Assembly: GCA_022822005.1 (NCBI GenBank)
Contig: JAJECO010000053.1
Location: 62,001 to 126,000, forward strand
Source of the DNA: Candidatus Poribacteria bacterium
GTDB lineage: Bacteria; Poribacteria; WGA-4E; PCPOR2b
DNA: 64,000 nt
Direction: 5' to 3'
Shown here: one piece after another, positions 19,226-27,518 of the stretch
Numbering within the stretch: the stretch's first letter is position 1
Layout: every line of letters starts with the position of its first letter
Program-made: the position numbers and the translations under genes
Notes under the pieces: model-generated
What the model was told of the DNA's origin: nothing
What the model saw: the letters and a program-made list of their open reading frames with translations, nothing else
Databases searched by the model: none

Positions 19226-19308
19226 GACTTTATTTAAGTCGTTATGTCTGATAGGCGTCTCATTCAGAAACTTCAAAACAGCATTTCAAATCGATAAGGA
19301 GTCCTCCC

Positions 19309-20208
19309 ATGGGCGCATGGAACTGTGTCTTGGAACTCAACACAGAACGTCATACGGTAACGGGCAGCGAAAAAGCCCTCACCGATGCCATAAGACGTGG
19401 CTGCGATCTACGGATCTACACCGAATTTATCCATAACGAGCACATCGATGTCACCTCTGACAGCACCGAGCGCATACGCGAAGTTGCCGAATTCGGCGTC
19501 ACCTATCTGCTTGAGGATTCTTGGGCAGCGGGCATAATGAGCCTGCGTCAACCCGTTTCGTTGCCCGATGGCTTCGGTCCCCGGGCGTCAATGTCGTTTT
19601 TCCTCTACAATCAGAACGGACAGCAGGCGATTGCCCGTCCACATCTCGACGGACAGCAGGCAGCGCAAGCCCCCAGCGCCTTACATATTGACGACAATAC
19701 AGACATGCCAAAATACCACCCGCACGATGGTTGGGATGGGCAGACCAATGCACCGAGCCAGAACTTTATCTACGATTTTGACCTATATCGCTTCTATGTG
19801 CGTGACGAGTGGCGTGAGGTGCTCTCCCACGACGCCGAAGGAGCGGTTCAGTCCGGATCGGTTCGCGACCTTGCCGATGCCTTCTCGCAAGGATGCGAAG
19901 TGAAGGTTGGGGTTCGGGGGTTGTGTGCTGATCTGGCAACGGATCCGGCTACAACAATAGATCATGAGATGTTCGTACAAACCGGATCATGCTACTACTA
20001 CACGGCCCAGGAACTGTTTATTGCCGGAACGCATCCAGCCATCCGGGTTAAGCCTGCTGTGCCTCTGATATACACGAGCCGAGGTTGGGACTTTGGTTGG
20101 CTGATGGTACGGACGGATGGATCGGTCGTATACAGACGTTGTGACCCGTACACCTTGGCGTTCGAGGGCATCGTGGGCAATTATGCTTTGCGTTGGTTCG
20201 TCCGCTGA
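19309..20208 (+). CDS. Unknown protein with internal duplication
   Basis: A 299-residue protein that I do not recognise. It has two related halves. Residues 22-120 (ALTDAIRRGCDLRIYTEF, later ASMSFFLYNQNGQQAIARP) align with residues 187-290 (DLADAFSQGCEVKVGVRGL, later GWLMVRTDGSVVYRRCDP). The linker is rich in His, Asp and Asn (ALHIDDNTDMPKYHPHDGWD) and could bind metal. There is no signal peptide or membrane segment. A GGAGTCCTCCC stretch precedes the ATG. It has no same-strand partner nearby. Confidence 0.6.
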   Translation: MGAWNCVLELNTERHTVTGSEKALTDAIRRGCDLRIYTEFIHNEHIDVTSDSTERIREVAEFGVTYLLEDSWAAGIMSLRQPVSLPDGFGPRASMSFFLYNQNGQQAIARPHLDGQQAAQAPSALHIDDNTDMPKYHPHDGWDGQTNAPSQNFIYDFDLYRFYVRDEWREVLSHDAEGAVQSGSVRDLADAFSQGCEVKVGVRGLCADLATDPATTIDHEMFVQTGSCYYYTAQELFIAGTHPAIRVKPAVPLIYTSRGWDFGWLMVRTDGSVVYRRCDPYTLAFEGIVGNYALRWFVR

Positions 20209-20648
20209 CAGGAGAAAGTAAGAGATAGTAGGGTCATTTAGTTTTTCTGTAGGTGCTTGCATCCCGCCTGTCCCGATTCATCGGGGATTTATCGGGGAGG
20301 GATTTCCAAATCCCGACACGTCGCTCTAGGAGCGACTTCCAGACTCCGACTTTTCAAACAAAATGCGTAATAAGCCTAAAACTGAATAGCCCTATTATAC
20401 GCCTATAAAAAGTATTGACAAATTAACTATCAATCTGTATACTAGAGAGAGTTATCACTTAATCTATCTTTCGTGTTAAGGGTTTTGAATTTCAGCTAAT
20501 ACTACAATGTCACCCCCTACGCAGTGAAAGTCCTCACAATGGCGCGATTTTTCGTCTCAACGAGAATGGTAGCCTGAGTTTTGACTGCTCCCCAGCATTT
20601 TAACAAACGACTTGATATTGTAGTCCAAACGTTCAGGAGAAAAAGCTA
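20209..20648. other. Intergenic region with promoter and long leader
   Basis: No gene. The first 150 bases hold CCCGATTCATCGGG and GTCGCTCTAGGAGCGAC hairpins of the dispersed type. The promoter at 20415 follows. The roughly 200-base leader after it is unusually long and could fold, but I cannot match it to a known riboswitch. Confidence 0.6.
20415..20443 (+). promoter_or_regulatory. Strong sigma-70 promoter for the lipoprotein genes
   Basis: A consensus -35 TTGACA (20415-20420), exactly 17 bases, then TATACT (20438-20443). Transcription should begin near 20450, giving a 5-prime leader of about 200 bases before the ATG at 20649. Confidence 0.85.
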
Positions 20649-21560
20649 ATGAAAACACTCAGAAATATTTCAACAGTTATCGCATTTGCATTTATATTGG
20701 CAGGGATCTCCGGATGCAGCGGCTGCAATCCGCCCCCTGAACCAGTCAGTTTCAGCCCAACGGAAGGTCCCGAAACAGGCGGGACAACCATCCGAATTAC
20801 GGGCGACAAGTTCGATATGAAAAATGGCGTTACGGTGAAAATCGGTGGGAAGAATGCCGCAAGCGTAAATGTCCCCAGTAAGATGGAGATTACAGCAGTG
20901 ACACCGGCGGGGATGGCAGGCGAATCGGTTTCAGTCGTTATTACCAATAATGGCAACACAAAACCGGAGGGCACTGTCACACTGAGCCAGCAATTCACCT
21001 ACACCGATGCAACCGCCCCGACAATCACGGCAGTCAGTCCCGCAGCTGGAACGGTCATATCGGAATATGAAGACTCGTTGAGCGTGACTGTTCCTATCTC
21101 AATCACCTTCAGTGAAGACGTTGATAGCACATCTGGGAGCTTGACCGTCTCCGTTAAATCAACGCCGGACTCTGCCACCGAACAATCTGGCGAGGTCACC
21201 GGTACCGTTTCCGGCAGCGGAAACACAATGACATTTACTTCCAATGAACCGTATCGGTCAGGGCGTAAGTATACTGTCAACATATCGGGTGTCAAAGATA
21301 CCGCCGCCGCGGGGAATACCCTTGAGGAGAGTCACACCTTTAGTTTTACAATCACCTTGCCGGAGAAAGTCAGTCGATACCTCGTGAAGGAAGGCGACAC
21401 GCTTCCAATCATTGCTTCACGTCCAGAGGTATATGACAACGAAGAACTTTGGCCCAGGCTCGCCGAAGCCAATCAGGACGATTATGACTTCGATCGTCAG
21501 CGGCTCTATCCGGGACGGCAATGGTTGTGGGTGCCGCGCGGATCCGCTTGGGGAGAGTAA
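20649..21560 (+). CDS. Lipoprotein with IPT/TIG, Ig-like and LysM-like domains
   Basis: A 303-residue surface or periplasmic lipoprotein. The signal sequence ends in lipobox GISGC (Cys23). Then come an IPT/TIG domain (about 33-120, FSPTEGPETGGTTIRITG), an SbsA-type Ig-like domain (about 125-230, ITFSEDVDSTSG) and a C-terminal LysM-like module (about 240-300, YLVKEGDTLPIIASRPEVY). IPT and Ig domains bind proteins or glycans; LysM binds peptidoglycan, so the protein may link the cell wall to an outside partner. A second lipoprotein gene follows after 33 bases. Confidence 0.8.
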   Translation: MKTLRNISTVIAFAFILAGISGCSGCNPPPEPVSFSPTEGPETGGTTIRITGDKFDMKNGVTVKIGGKNAASVNVPSKMEITAVTPAGMAGESVSVVITNNGNTKPEGTVTLSQQFTYTDATAPTITAVSPAAGTVISEYEDSLSVTVPISITFSEDVDSTSGSLTVSVKSTPDSATEQSGEVTGTVSGSGNTMTFTSNEPYRSGRKYTVNISGVKDTAAAGNTLEESHTFSFTITLPEKVSRYLVKEGDTLPIIASRPEVYDNEELWPRLAEANQDDYDFDRQRLYPGRQWLWVPRGSAWGE

Positions 21561-21593
21561 TAGTCAGCAAACTCCACAAAACAGGGGGCTATC

Positions 21594-22139
21594 ATGAGAC
21601 CTCGTTACCTCATTTATACCGTGCTGGTAGCTTCGCTTGCAGCCATATTTTTGGCGGGGTGCAGCGTCCGCACAGTTCCTCTTGAAGAGGAACAGATCGT
21701 CTATGAAGATGAGTATTATCGAGGGTATGATCGCCTCCCACCCAGTCTCCTCTATGATACTTGGCAGCTGTCCCAGTACCGTCATTACTACGGTGCCACA
21801 GCTGCATTGGGATATCCACCGCCCTATCGGATGAATTTCGACCCGAACCCGCACGATAGCTACCGTGCAGATGAGCAGCCGGTTCAACGTGCTCCCGCTC
21901 ACACATCAATCCAGTCAAACCGGCGCGTTGGAGAACGTCGGGATCAGACCGAATTCCAACAGCGGGTAAGTCGAAGCAGACATGCGCGCTCGAATCGTCT
22001 GACGGCTGATTCTACAGAGGACAGGAGCCGTTTACGGAAACAGTTGCAACGACGTCACCGCCAACGGAGGACAGACACGGCGGATGATGAGGATCGCAAG
22101 ACCCAGCGACGAACCACTCGCCGCCGCGCCAGACGGTAG
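21594..22139 (+). CDS. Small lipoprotein with Arg-rich tail
   Basis: A 181-residue predicted lipoprotein with lipobox LAGC (Cys23). The middle is rich in Tyr, Pro and His, and the last 60 residues are dense in Arg with some Asp and Gln, so low complexity. I know no family for it. It follows the IPT/LysM lipoprotein by 33 bases and is followed by a perfect terminator, so the two form one transcript from the promoter at 20415. Confidence 0.7.
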   Translation: MRPRYLIYTVLVASLAAIFLAGCSVRTVPLEEEQIVYEDEYYRGYDRLPPSLLYDTWQLSQYRHYYGATAALGYPPPYRMNFDPNPHDSYRADEQPVQRAPAHTSIQSNRRVGERRDQTEFQQRVSRSRHARSNRLTADSTEDRSRLRKQLQRRHRQRRTDTADDEDRKTQRRTTRRRARR

Positions 22140-22174
22140 CTTTTGGTAGTTTTGAAGAAATAGGTTAATGCAAT

Positions 22175-22212
22175 AAAAAGAGCCATGTAGAACCCTCTAC
22201 ATGGCTCTTTTT
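22175..22212. terminator. Bidirectional Rho-independent terminator
   Basis: A perfect 17-bp stem (AAAAAGAGCCATGTAGA and its complement) with loop ACCC, with Ts following on the plus strand and As before it. It ends the lipoprotein operon and, on the other strand, the HEPN-like gene that stops at 22293. Confidence 0.93.
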
Positions 22213-22292
22213 ATTTGTGGAGTTCCCCAAAGCAAAACTGAAGAGCTAAATCCAGTGCGGGAGAGATGTTATATTGGAAAGACTGAAGGTGA

Positions 22293-22682
22293 CTACGGAA
22301 GCGTTTGGATGTATTTTTCAATATCCGACGCATGGTTGACTAGCTTTGTAACATCTTGAGAATTGTGAATATATGCATGGTATCGTGCCCTTATGCTCGC
22401 TGTGTACAGTGCAGAATACTTACCGTGTATATTCCCAAGATAGTACTTGACCTGTCCATCCCTTTCTGGGTGGCTTTTATCGTGCCTTCCATGGTCAATC
22501 CCCTGTTTTGCAAAATAAGAATCAACAGCGTGTAAGGCTTTATAGAAGGCAAGCGTCACAATCCAATCACCATGTTGAGGACTATTTTGAGATTGTCGAA
22601 GATCAGAGAGGGCGACCTGTGTTCTGTTTTGCTTATTTATATGTACTTGCTCTGTTGGCATACGGATAAGCCCTGTTTTCAT
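22293..22682 (-). CDS. HEPN-like domain protein
   Basis: A 129-residue all-helical protein. HGDWIVTLAFYKALHAVDSYFA is typical of HEPN domains that act in nucleotide or RNA defence or as toxins. Near the end, SIRARYHAYIHN contains an Rx5H motif, close to the HEPN Rx4-6H RNase motif. The partner expected for a HEPN toxin is an MNT nucleotidyltransferase; the gene upstream by 69 bases is a different, unrecognised protein that might play that part. No signal peptide. Confidence 0.5.
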   Translation of the reverse strand: MKTGLIRMPTEQVHINKQNRTQVALSDLRQSQNSPQHGDWIVTLAFYKALHAVDSYFAKQGIDHGRHDKSHPERDGQVKYYLGNIHGKYSALYTASIRARYHAYIHNSQDVTKLVNHASDIEKYIQTLP

Positions 22683-22751
22683 CCCTCCTCAACAGGGAGT
22701 TTAGAAGGAAGCAGGCAATATAGGAAGGATAGGAGTAACTTAAGAACGAGT

Positions 22752-23336
22752 TTAATAAAGACATTCAAAATCGTTCAACTCCAAGTAATCTTCTGAAAAC
22801 TTATATTCCACAAAAAAAGAGAGAGGACGAAATTTCAGATTTATCTCCAGATCGATTTCAGCTAATTTTTCGATTCGATCCACAGAATATTCGGAAAGAA
22901 CGATTACGACTTCTGCGTCGTTGCCATCAATTTTTATATAGCCTTCTTGGACATAAGGGATTTCTTCCAATTTCTTCTTATAAAGTTGCTTCAGCTCTTG
23001 CCAGGCCGGGGGCTCGACTTCCTCAATAATTCGTTTGAGGAACGTATACTCCTGAGACATTGCAGCACTTTCCCCCAACCCCTTATAACGGGCAACAATT
23101 TTCGTGCATAAGTCCGAAATTGCCGTTTTCACACTGTCGCCTGTGCCGCGGAGTTCGACATCATTGTAGGTGGCGGTCACGGTATCGTCCGCTCTTTCGA
23201 TCAAGACCGGAATTGGCTGCTGTAGGTGATAAGAGGGATGCCGCAGATTCTGGACCCAATGGGTTTCAGGCAGTTGGCGCAACTCCGAACGAATTATTTC
23301 CTTTATCTCTGAAGGTTTGAAATCCTCAAGTGTCAT
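22752..23336 (-). CDS. Unknown protein, possible partner of the HEPN-like gene
   Basis: A 194-residue protein that I do not recognise. Residues 40-95 (TATYNDVELRGTGDSVKTAI) resemble the strand-helix unit of HicB-like antitoxin domains. Residues 130-185 (IKIDGNDAEVVIVLSEYSVD) faintly recall a nucleotidyltransferase core without the GS motif. Both are weak impressions. GTTGCCTCC on the plus strand gives a GGAGGC ribosome site. It is the first of two same-strand genes with the HEPN-like gene, so a toxin-antitoxin or abortive-infection pair is possible. Confidence 0.4.
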   Translation of the reverse strand: MTLEDFKPSEIKEIIRSELRQLPETHWVQNLRHPSYHLQQPIPVLIERADDTVTATYNDVELRGTGDSVKTAISDLCTKIVARYKGLGESAAMSQEYTFLKRIIEEVEPPAWQELKQLYKKKLEEIPYVQEGYIKIDGNDAEVVIVLSEYSVDRIEKLAEIDLEINLKFRPLSFFVEYKFSEDYLELNDFECLY

Positions 23337-23390
23337 CGTTGCCTCCTAATAAATGTTTAAGACAATTACCAACGCAGTCGAATTTATGGT

Positions 23391-23687
23391 GACATTGCGC
23401 TCCGCTGGAGCGCGGGGTTTGGGGGTATCGGTATTCTATAGACATTGCGCTCCGCTGGAGCGAAAGCACAATCGAATGCCGCTATCTCGGTAATAGGTCT
23501 TCTATATCCTTTGTGTCATCTGCGCTGTCTGTTTAATCTGCGATTCAGACACATGTCGCCCCTCTGGGGCTTAGAAGCAGGCACCTATCGCCCAGCTATA
23601 AACATGTCGCCCCTCTGGGGCTAAATGCACCCATGAATGCCTGACCGTGTATAAAAGTATAATAAATGGGCAGCCCCAGAGGGCAAT
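23391..23687. repeat. Cluster of two short palindrome types
   Basis: GACATTGCGCTCCGCTGGAGCG occurs twice (from 23391 and from 23441). ACATGTCGCCCCTCTGGGGC occurs twice (23551 and 23602), and its core appears inverted near 23671 (GCCCCAGAGGGC). The 23337-23705 gap holds nothing else that I can see. These two types differ from the REPs elsewhere in the window. Confidence 0.8.
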
Positions 23688-23705
23688 CTAAAAGCAACGA
23701 CCCTG

Positions 23706-26700
23706 CTATGTGCTGTGAGCATCGGTAGAGAGGCCCAGATCGGGCAGCCCCTCCACAATCCCAGCCGTCTCCAAACTGACCGCGATCACCTGCCCAATCA
23801 ACCTAACAATGTACTGAGGATCGTCTGGGCGGTTCGGATCGTTGACGATGCCGCTGCGTTTGTCCGTCTTGACGCAATACTGATCTATCACCCATTCCAA
23901 CGCCGACCGATTTCCAAGCCGATAGTCAAACGCCTTTGCGGGTATTCCGTCGAGGGTCAGGAAATCGTTGTAGGCCAGCTGCGTTTTATCTTTGGACAGC
24001 TTCATCTTTTCCACACGCCAATCGAGCGGGGTTTCACGGTTTTCGATGAATGCCAACGGATATTCGGGCACCGCTTCATAGCCGATGTGAATTTCCCCTA
24101 ACCGTTGACCCGCTTTCGCAAACCTCCAGAAGTCCGGCGTATACGGCAGACGCGGCAGGTCCCGCTTGAGGTTGGCTTCATATCGTTCCCGATAATCGGG
24201 GTGGTGTAGGATGCCGTAGACATAATGGAAGATGTCCCATTTGGTGATTGTCTTGTCTCGGTAATGGGAGCGAAATTGTTCCAACACCCAATCGGTGATG
24301 TTCTCCCGGCGGTTTGCGCCATCCTCATCGTAGGTGTAGAAGGGAAAGCATTGGGTCTTTTCAAGTATATCAAGCGACGGTATCAGGGAACTCATCAGGG
24401 TGTGAAAAGGTTTTTTGCTTCCAATGCCACTGACACAAATCACACGATTTTCCACTTCTGTTCCAGATACAGGGAAGATAGACGGGAAAACATAAACCTC
24501 CTCGTTCATCACACGATCAAGGAACAGGTTAGATTTTGTGAAGGGACGATACTGTGAAACCCTCACTTTTTGTTCATTATACTCGGCGATTTTTCCTCGC
24601 TGCAAGTCTGATTTTAAGTCACGGCTCCACTTGATTTTTGCATCGTCAGAAATCACAAAATCGTCAACGTTTGCATCCTGATTTTCTCGACGTTTCCACC
24701 TGTCAACTTCCGCATTGTAAGTTTCAATCATCCCGCTCATGTTCTCAGCCAAAGCGTTTCGATTAAAGTTGTACGCCCACGCGCCGCGGGAGGTTGCGAC
24801 ACCACGACTATAGTCTTTGAAAATCACCTCCACTGCCTCACCTTCAGCCGCTTTCGTTTCCTTAGTTCCCATCGGACTAAAGGTCTCAAATTCGGCGTGG
24901 ATCCCTTCCGTCAGCCATGTGTGCCTTGCATCAACGGTAACTTGTTTCATTGGGACTTTTGTATAATCACCGAATTGAGTTAAAATTGCCTGCTTATCGC
25001 GGGCTTTGAGATAGTCGTCGATAGCGTAAATCCAAACTTCAGCCCCTTCGGATTTCGTTCTTGCTTTTTTAATGAAGAAACTGATTCCAACTCCCACACG
25101 GATCTGGTCATCAAAAATATTTCCGCCCTCTTTTCGGCGACGCTCCCCGGATGTGCGAGCATTGCCTTTGAGGTCAACATGATAAATTTTGGTAAAATCC
25201 TGTGCAAGATGTTTTCGCATCCCATCAAACGCCACGCCATCAAGAAATCCGTTGTTTGTTACGAGGGCGACAACCCCCTCCTCTCCAATCCGGTCCGATG
25301 CCCACCGAATTGCTTTCACATACGGATCAGCAAGGGCGTTTTTATTCGTTGCTGTGGAATCTTTCGCGTATGTCTCCGCGACTCGTGCATCCATCGTTGG
25401 ATATTTTCGATTTTTGTTGTTGTCGTTCTCGTTGACCTGACCAACGTTATAGGGTGGATTGCCGATAACCACAAACATCGGGGCTCCCTTTTGGCTCTCA
25501 ACACGCTGGGTGTTCTCCGGCGCGAATAGCGGCAACTGTCGGTCCTCTGCCAGTTCAAAGGTATCCACGAGGCAGATGCCCTCAAAGGGAAGATACGCCC
25601 CCATCGTCTCATAAAATTCATGCTCGATGTTCATCGACGCGATGTAGTACGGCAGCAACATCACCTCGTTGCAGTGGAGTTCCCCCCTGTATTTATCCTC
25701 AAGCGCGGTTGGGCGAATTTCTCGTATCGTCCGCACGATGAAATTACCGGTCCCCACAAACGGATCAATAATGTGAACATCCGGAGAAGATAAGGAACGC
25801 AGATCTGCGTTCCCTACAGATGGGGAATGCCCGTTCCCAAATTCAGTCTTTAATATCTGATCGACGCTTCTCACCATGAAATCGACAATCGGCTGCGGCG
25901 TGTAGACCACCCCGTGCGTATCGGCGACCTCCACTGAAAAGCCCTGAAAAAACTGCTCGTAAACCGTGTTGAGGAAACTCTGTTTTTGGGAGAAGTCGTT
26001 GATGGTTGCGGCTGCCCGTTCAATTGCTTGGTAGAAGCGATCGAGGCTACGGAGAAAATCGTCACGGCTAAATGCTTGTTCGGTGAGTGCCTTGATAACG
26101 GTCTCAATCTCGCGGGCGATGACATTGCGGTCGGTGAAGTCGGGGTTGCTAAAGACGGTTCGGAAGATCCGCTCGGTCAGCAGATGTTGGATCAGCATCT
26201 CCTCAACCGCCGCCTCGGAGAGGTTGGGATTGATCGATTGGCGGCATTTCTCGTAAAAGCCCTCAAACGTGGTGGTAAAGTGGGGGTTGGCATCCCGTTC
26301 CTTTTGGATCAGGGCTGCCAAGCTGTCTCCGAGCGCAGGCACTACCCCCTTGAACTGTGCGACTGCCTCCTCCCACTCGGTGTATTCTTGCGGACGGTGG
26401 GAAAAGAAGGTCTCAAGGGCTTCTATCAGTTGGATCGGGTCATTCAGATCGGCATCAAGCGTCTCTTGACCGTTCTGCCAAAGGATGGCGCGTTGTGGGG
26501 TTTGGAAGAGGATGTTGTCACGGGGGTAGCCTTTTTCAAATTTGCTTAGGACTTCGGCCGGTAGGTCGTCGTGGATATCCTTTGCCTCCCAATAGCCGTG
26601 GGGCAGTTGGAAATCGTCGATCAACACACCATCAACCACAATCCTCCTATTACGATGGACGGTTATGGAATGCTCAGGCACCAGGGTCAAGTTAAACTGC

Positions 26701-26840
26701 CGCCCACACTGTTCGAGCAGGGATTGAAATGCGGATCGGACAGCGGTTTCGTGTGTAACGCCGAGCCGATCGAACTGCTTGAGTGCAGCGTAGTAGGCTT
26801 TGATCGATTTGTGGGTGGGTTTGAGGGTGAGGGAGGGCAT
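23706..26840 (-). CDS. Single-chain restriction-modification enzyme (type ISP/IIL-like)
   Basis: A 1044-residue protein with nuclease and N6-adenine methylase parts in one chain. The N-terminus has a PD-(D/E)xK-like site (D70, E85-A-K87 in YWEAKD). A helical linker follows, then methylase motif I (DPFVGTGNF, about 355-363) and catalytic NPPY near residue 460. The last 400 residues should hold the target recognition part. Such enzymes cut and methylate DNA from one polypeptide; the recognition site is unknown. A 20-nt palindrome, also found between genes, lies in frame just before motif I (residues 342-349). No separate restriction genes are adjacent. Confidence 0.85.
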   Translation of the reverse strand: MPSLTLKPTHKSIKAYYAALKQFDRLGVTHETAVRSAFQSLLEQCGRQFNLTLVPEHSITVHRNRRIVVDGVLIDDFQLPHGYWEAKDIHDDLPAEVLSKFEKGYPRDNILFQTPQRAILWQNGQETLDADLNDPIQLIEALETFFSHRPQEYTEWEEAVAQFKGVVPALGDSLAALIQKERDANPHFTTTFEGFYEKCRQSINPNLSEAAVEEMLIQHLLTERIFRTVFSNPDFTDRNVIAREIETVIKALTEQAFSRDDFLRSLDRFYQAIERAAATINDFSQKQSFLNTVYEQFFQGFSVEVADTHGVVYTPQPIVDFMVRSVDQILKTEFGNGHSPSVGNADLRSLSSPDVHIIDPFVGTGNFIVRTIREIRPTALEDKYRGELHCNEVMLLPYYIASMNIEHEFYETMGAYLPFEGICLVDTFELAEDRQLPLFAPENTQRVESQKGAPMFVVIGNPPYNVGQVNENDNNKNRKYPTMDARVAETYAKDSTATNKNALADPYVKAIRWASDRIGEEGVVALVTNNGFLDGVAFDGMRKHLAQDFTKIYHVDLKGNARTSGERRRKEGGNIFDDQIRVGVGISFFIKKARTKSEGAEVWIYAIDDYLKARDKQAILTQFGDYTKVPMKQVTVDARHTWLTEGIHAEFETFSPMGTKETKAAEGEAVEVIFKDYSRGVATSRGAWAYNFNRNALAENMSGMIETYNAEVDRWKRRENQDANVDDFVISDDAKIKWSRDLKSDLQRGKIAEYNEQKVRVSQYRPFTKSNLFLDRVMNEEVYVFPSIFPVSGTEVENRVICVSGIGSKKPFHTLMSSLIPSLDILEKTQCFPFYTYDEDGANRRENITDWVLEQFRSHYRDKTITKWDIFHYVYGILHHPDYRERYEANLKRDLPRLPYTPDFWRFAKAGQRLGEIHIGYEAVPEYPLAFIENRETPLDWRVEKMKLSKDKTQLAYNDFLTLDGIPAKAFDYRLGNRSALEWVIDQYCVKTDKRSGIVNDPNRPDDPQYIVRLIGQVIAVSLETAGIVEGLPDLGLSTDAHST
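25794..25813. repeat. 20-nt perfect palindrome inside the RM gene, copy 3
   Basis: Identical to the intergenic palindromes at 3378 and 16813. It is read in frame and adds VGNADLRS to the protein just ahead of methylase motif I, probably in a surface loop. Confidence 0.9.
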
Positions 26841-26867
26841 GGTGTGGATTTCCGTAAATCGTCTAAT

Positions 26868-27042
26868 TATGGTAGATTTTAGAACCGCTTAGACCCTCCC
26901 AATGCACAGCCAACCCCTTAACCCCCCTAGCCCCCCTTGTCAGGGGGGAAACCCTTGCCAGGGGAGTTGTAGGGGGACTTTGGAAACTTGGTGAAGGTCG
27001 CAGATATTAGTAGATATTTCCTTATTTCGCTAATTCACCATA
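26868..27042. mobile_element. Family-2 MITE-like element, copy K
   Basis: Ends TATGGTAGATTTTAGAA and AATTCACCATA are inverted copies. Inside are CCCCCTTGTCAGGGGG and GGGGGACTTTGG, parts shared with family-1 copies, so this is a mosaic. The right end supplies the last codons and stop of the DUF2283 gene. Confidence 0.65.
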
Positions 27043-27254
27043 GATAAATCCGCATTCGGCGTTTCTATCCGCTCATAGGACAGATCTGGCAGACTTGCCT
27101 GTTGTTGGGCATGTTCAATGGTCATCGCCACTAGATTGCCGAGGGCATCCAGATCGATATAGATATTCTCGTTAATCTCTTTCGTTTCAGTCACTTCACG
27201 CTCTGAGAATTCAACCAAGGCGGTATCCGTATCATGAAAATATTTAACTTTCAT
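27030..27254 (-). CDS. DUF2283 family protein
   Basis: A 74-residue protein with the DUF2283 pattern: VKYFHDTDTALVEFSE, then IYIDLDALGNLVAMTIEHA. Members are small, often next to toxin-antitoxin or HEPN-type genes, and have no proven function. Its last residues (MVN and stop) come from the end of the repeat element at 26868-27042, so the C-terminus may have been changed by that insertion. A GGAGAAGATC site precedes the ATG. It stands alone. Confidence 0.8.
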   Translation of the reverse strand: MKVKYFHDTDTALVEFSEREVTETKEINENIYIDLDALGNLVAMTIEHAQQQASLPDLSYERIETPNADLSMVN

Positions 27255-27290
27255 TGATCTTCTCCTGTCGCAGCCTGCCCATGGCTGGTA

Positions 27291-27374
27291 GGGAATAACG
27301 ATCGTTATTCCCTGCGAAACCTACTATGAATCCGCCGCTTGTAGTAGGGCACGCAATAAATTGCGCTACTACAA
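27291..27374. repeat. Two REP-type palindromes before the DUF2283 gene
   Basis: A perfect palindrome GGAATAACGATCGTTATTCC with one more G/C pair outside (27291-27312), then TTGTAGTAGGGC paired with GCGCTACTACAA (27339-27374). A third small one, GTCGAGATATGAATCTCGAC, follows near 27387. No gene in the 264-base gap. Confidence 0.75.
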
Positions 27375-27518
27375 ACCCAAGGAATTGTCGAGATATGAAT
27401 CTCGACCTACATAAATTTAACGCAAAGGCGCAAAGACGCAGAGGTACAAAGAAGAACGGGCAGCTATTTTCCTTTGCGTCCTTGCTTCCTAGCGTCCTTG
27501 CGTTTTATGTTATCTATC

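Noticed and set aside
19104-19233. Target duplication around family-1 copy C
   Set aside because: The 7 bases on each side (TATTTAT and GACTTTA) do not match well enough to claim one.
20509-20600. Possible c-di-GMP riboswitch in the leader before the lipoprotein gene
   Set aside because: Some words look like parts of the GEMM motif, but the conserved core and spacing are not there. I could not fold it reliably by eye.
21610-21918. Minus-strand frame opposite the small lipoprotein gene
   Set aside because: It lies wholly within a gene that has a clear lipobox and terminator; the frame has no ribosome site or family match.
23391-23687. Repeated short units that could suggest a CRISPR array
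   Set aside because: The units are palindromic, of two kinds, and unevenly spaced. No cas gene is near. They fit REP-like repeats.
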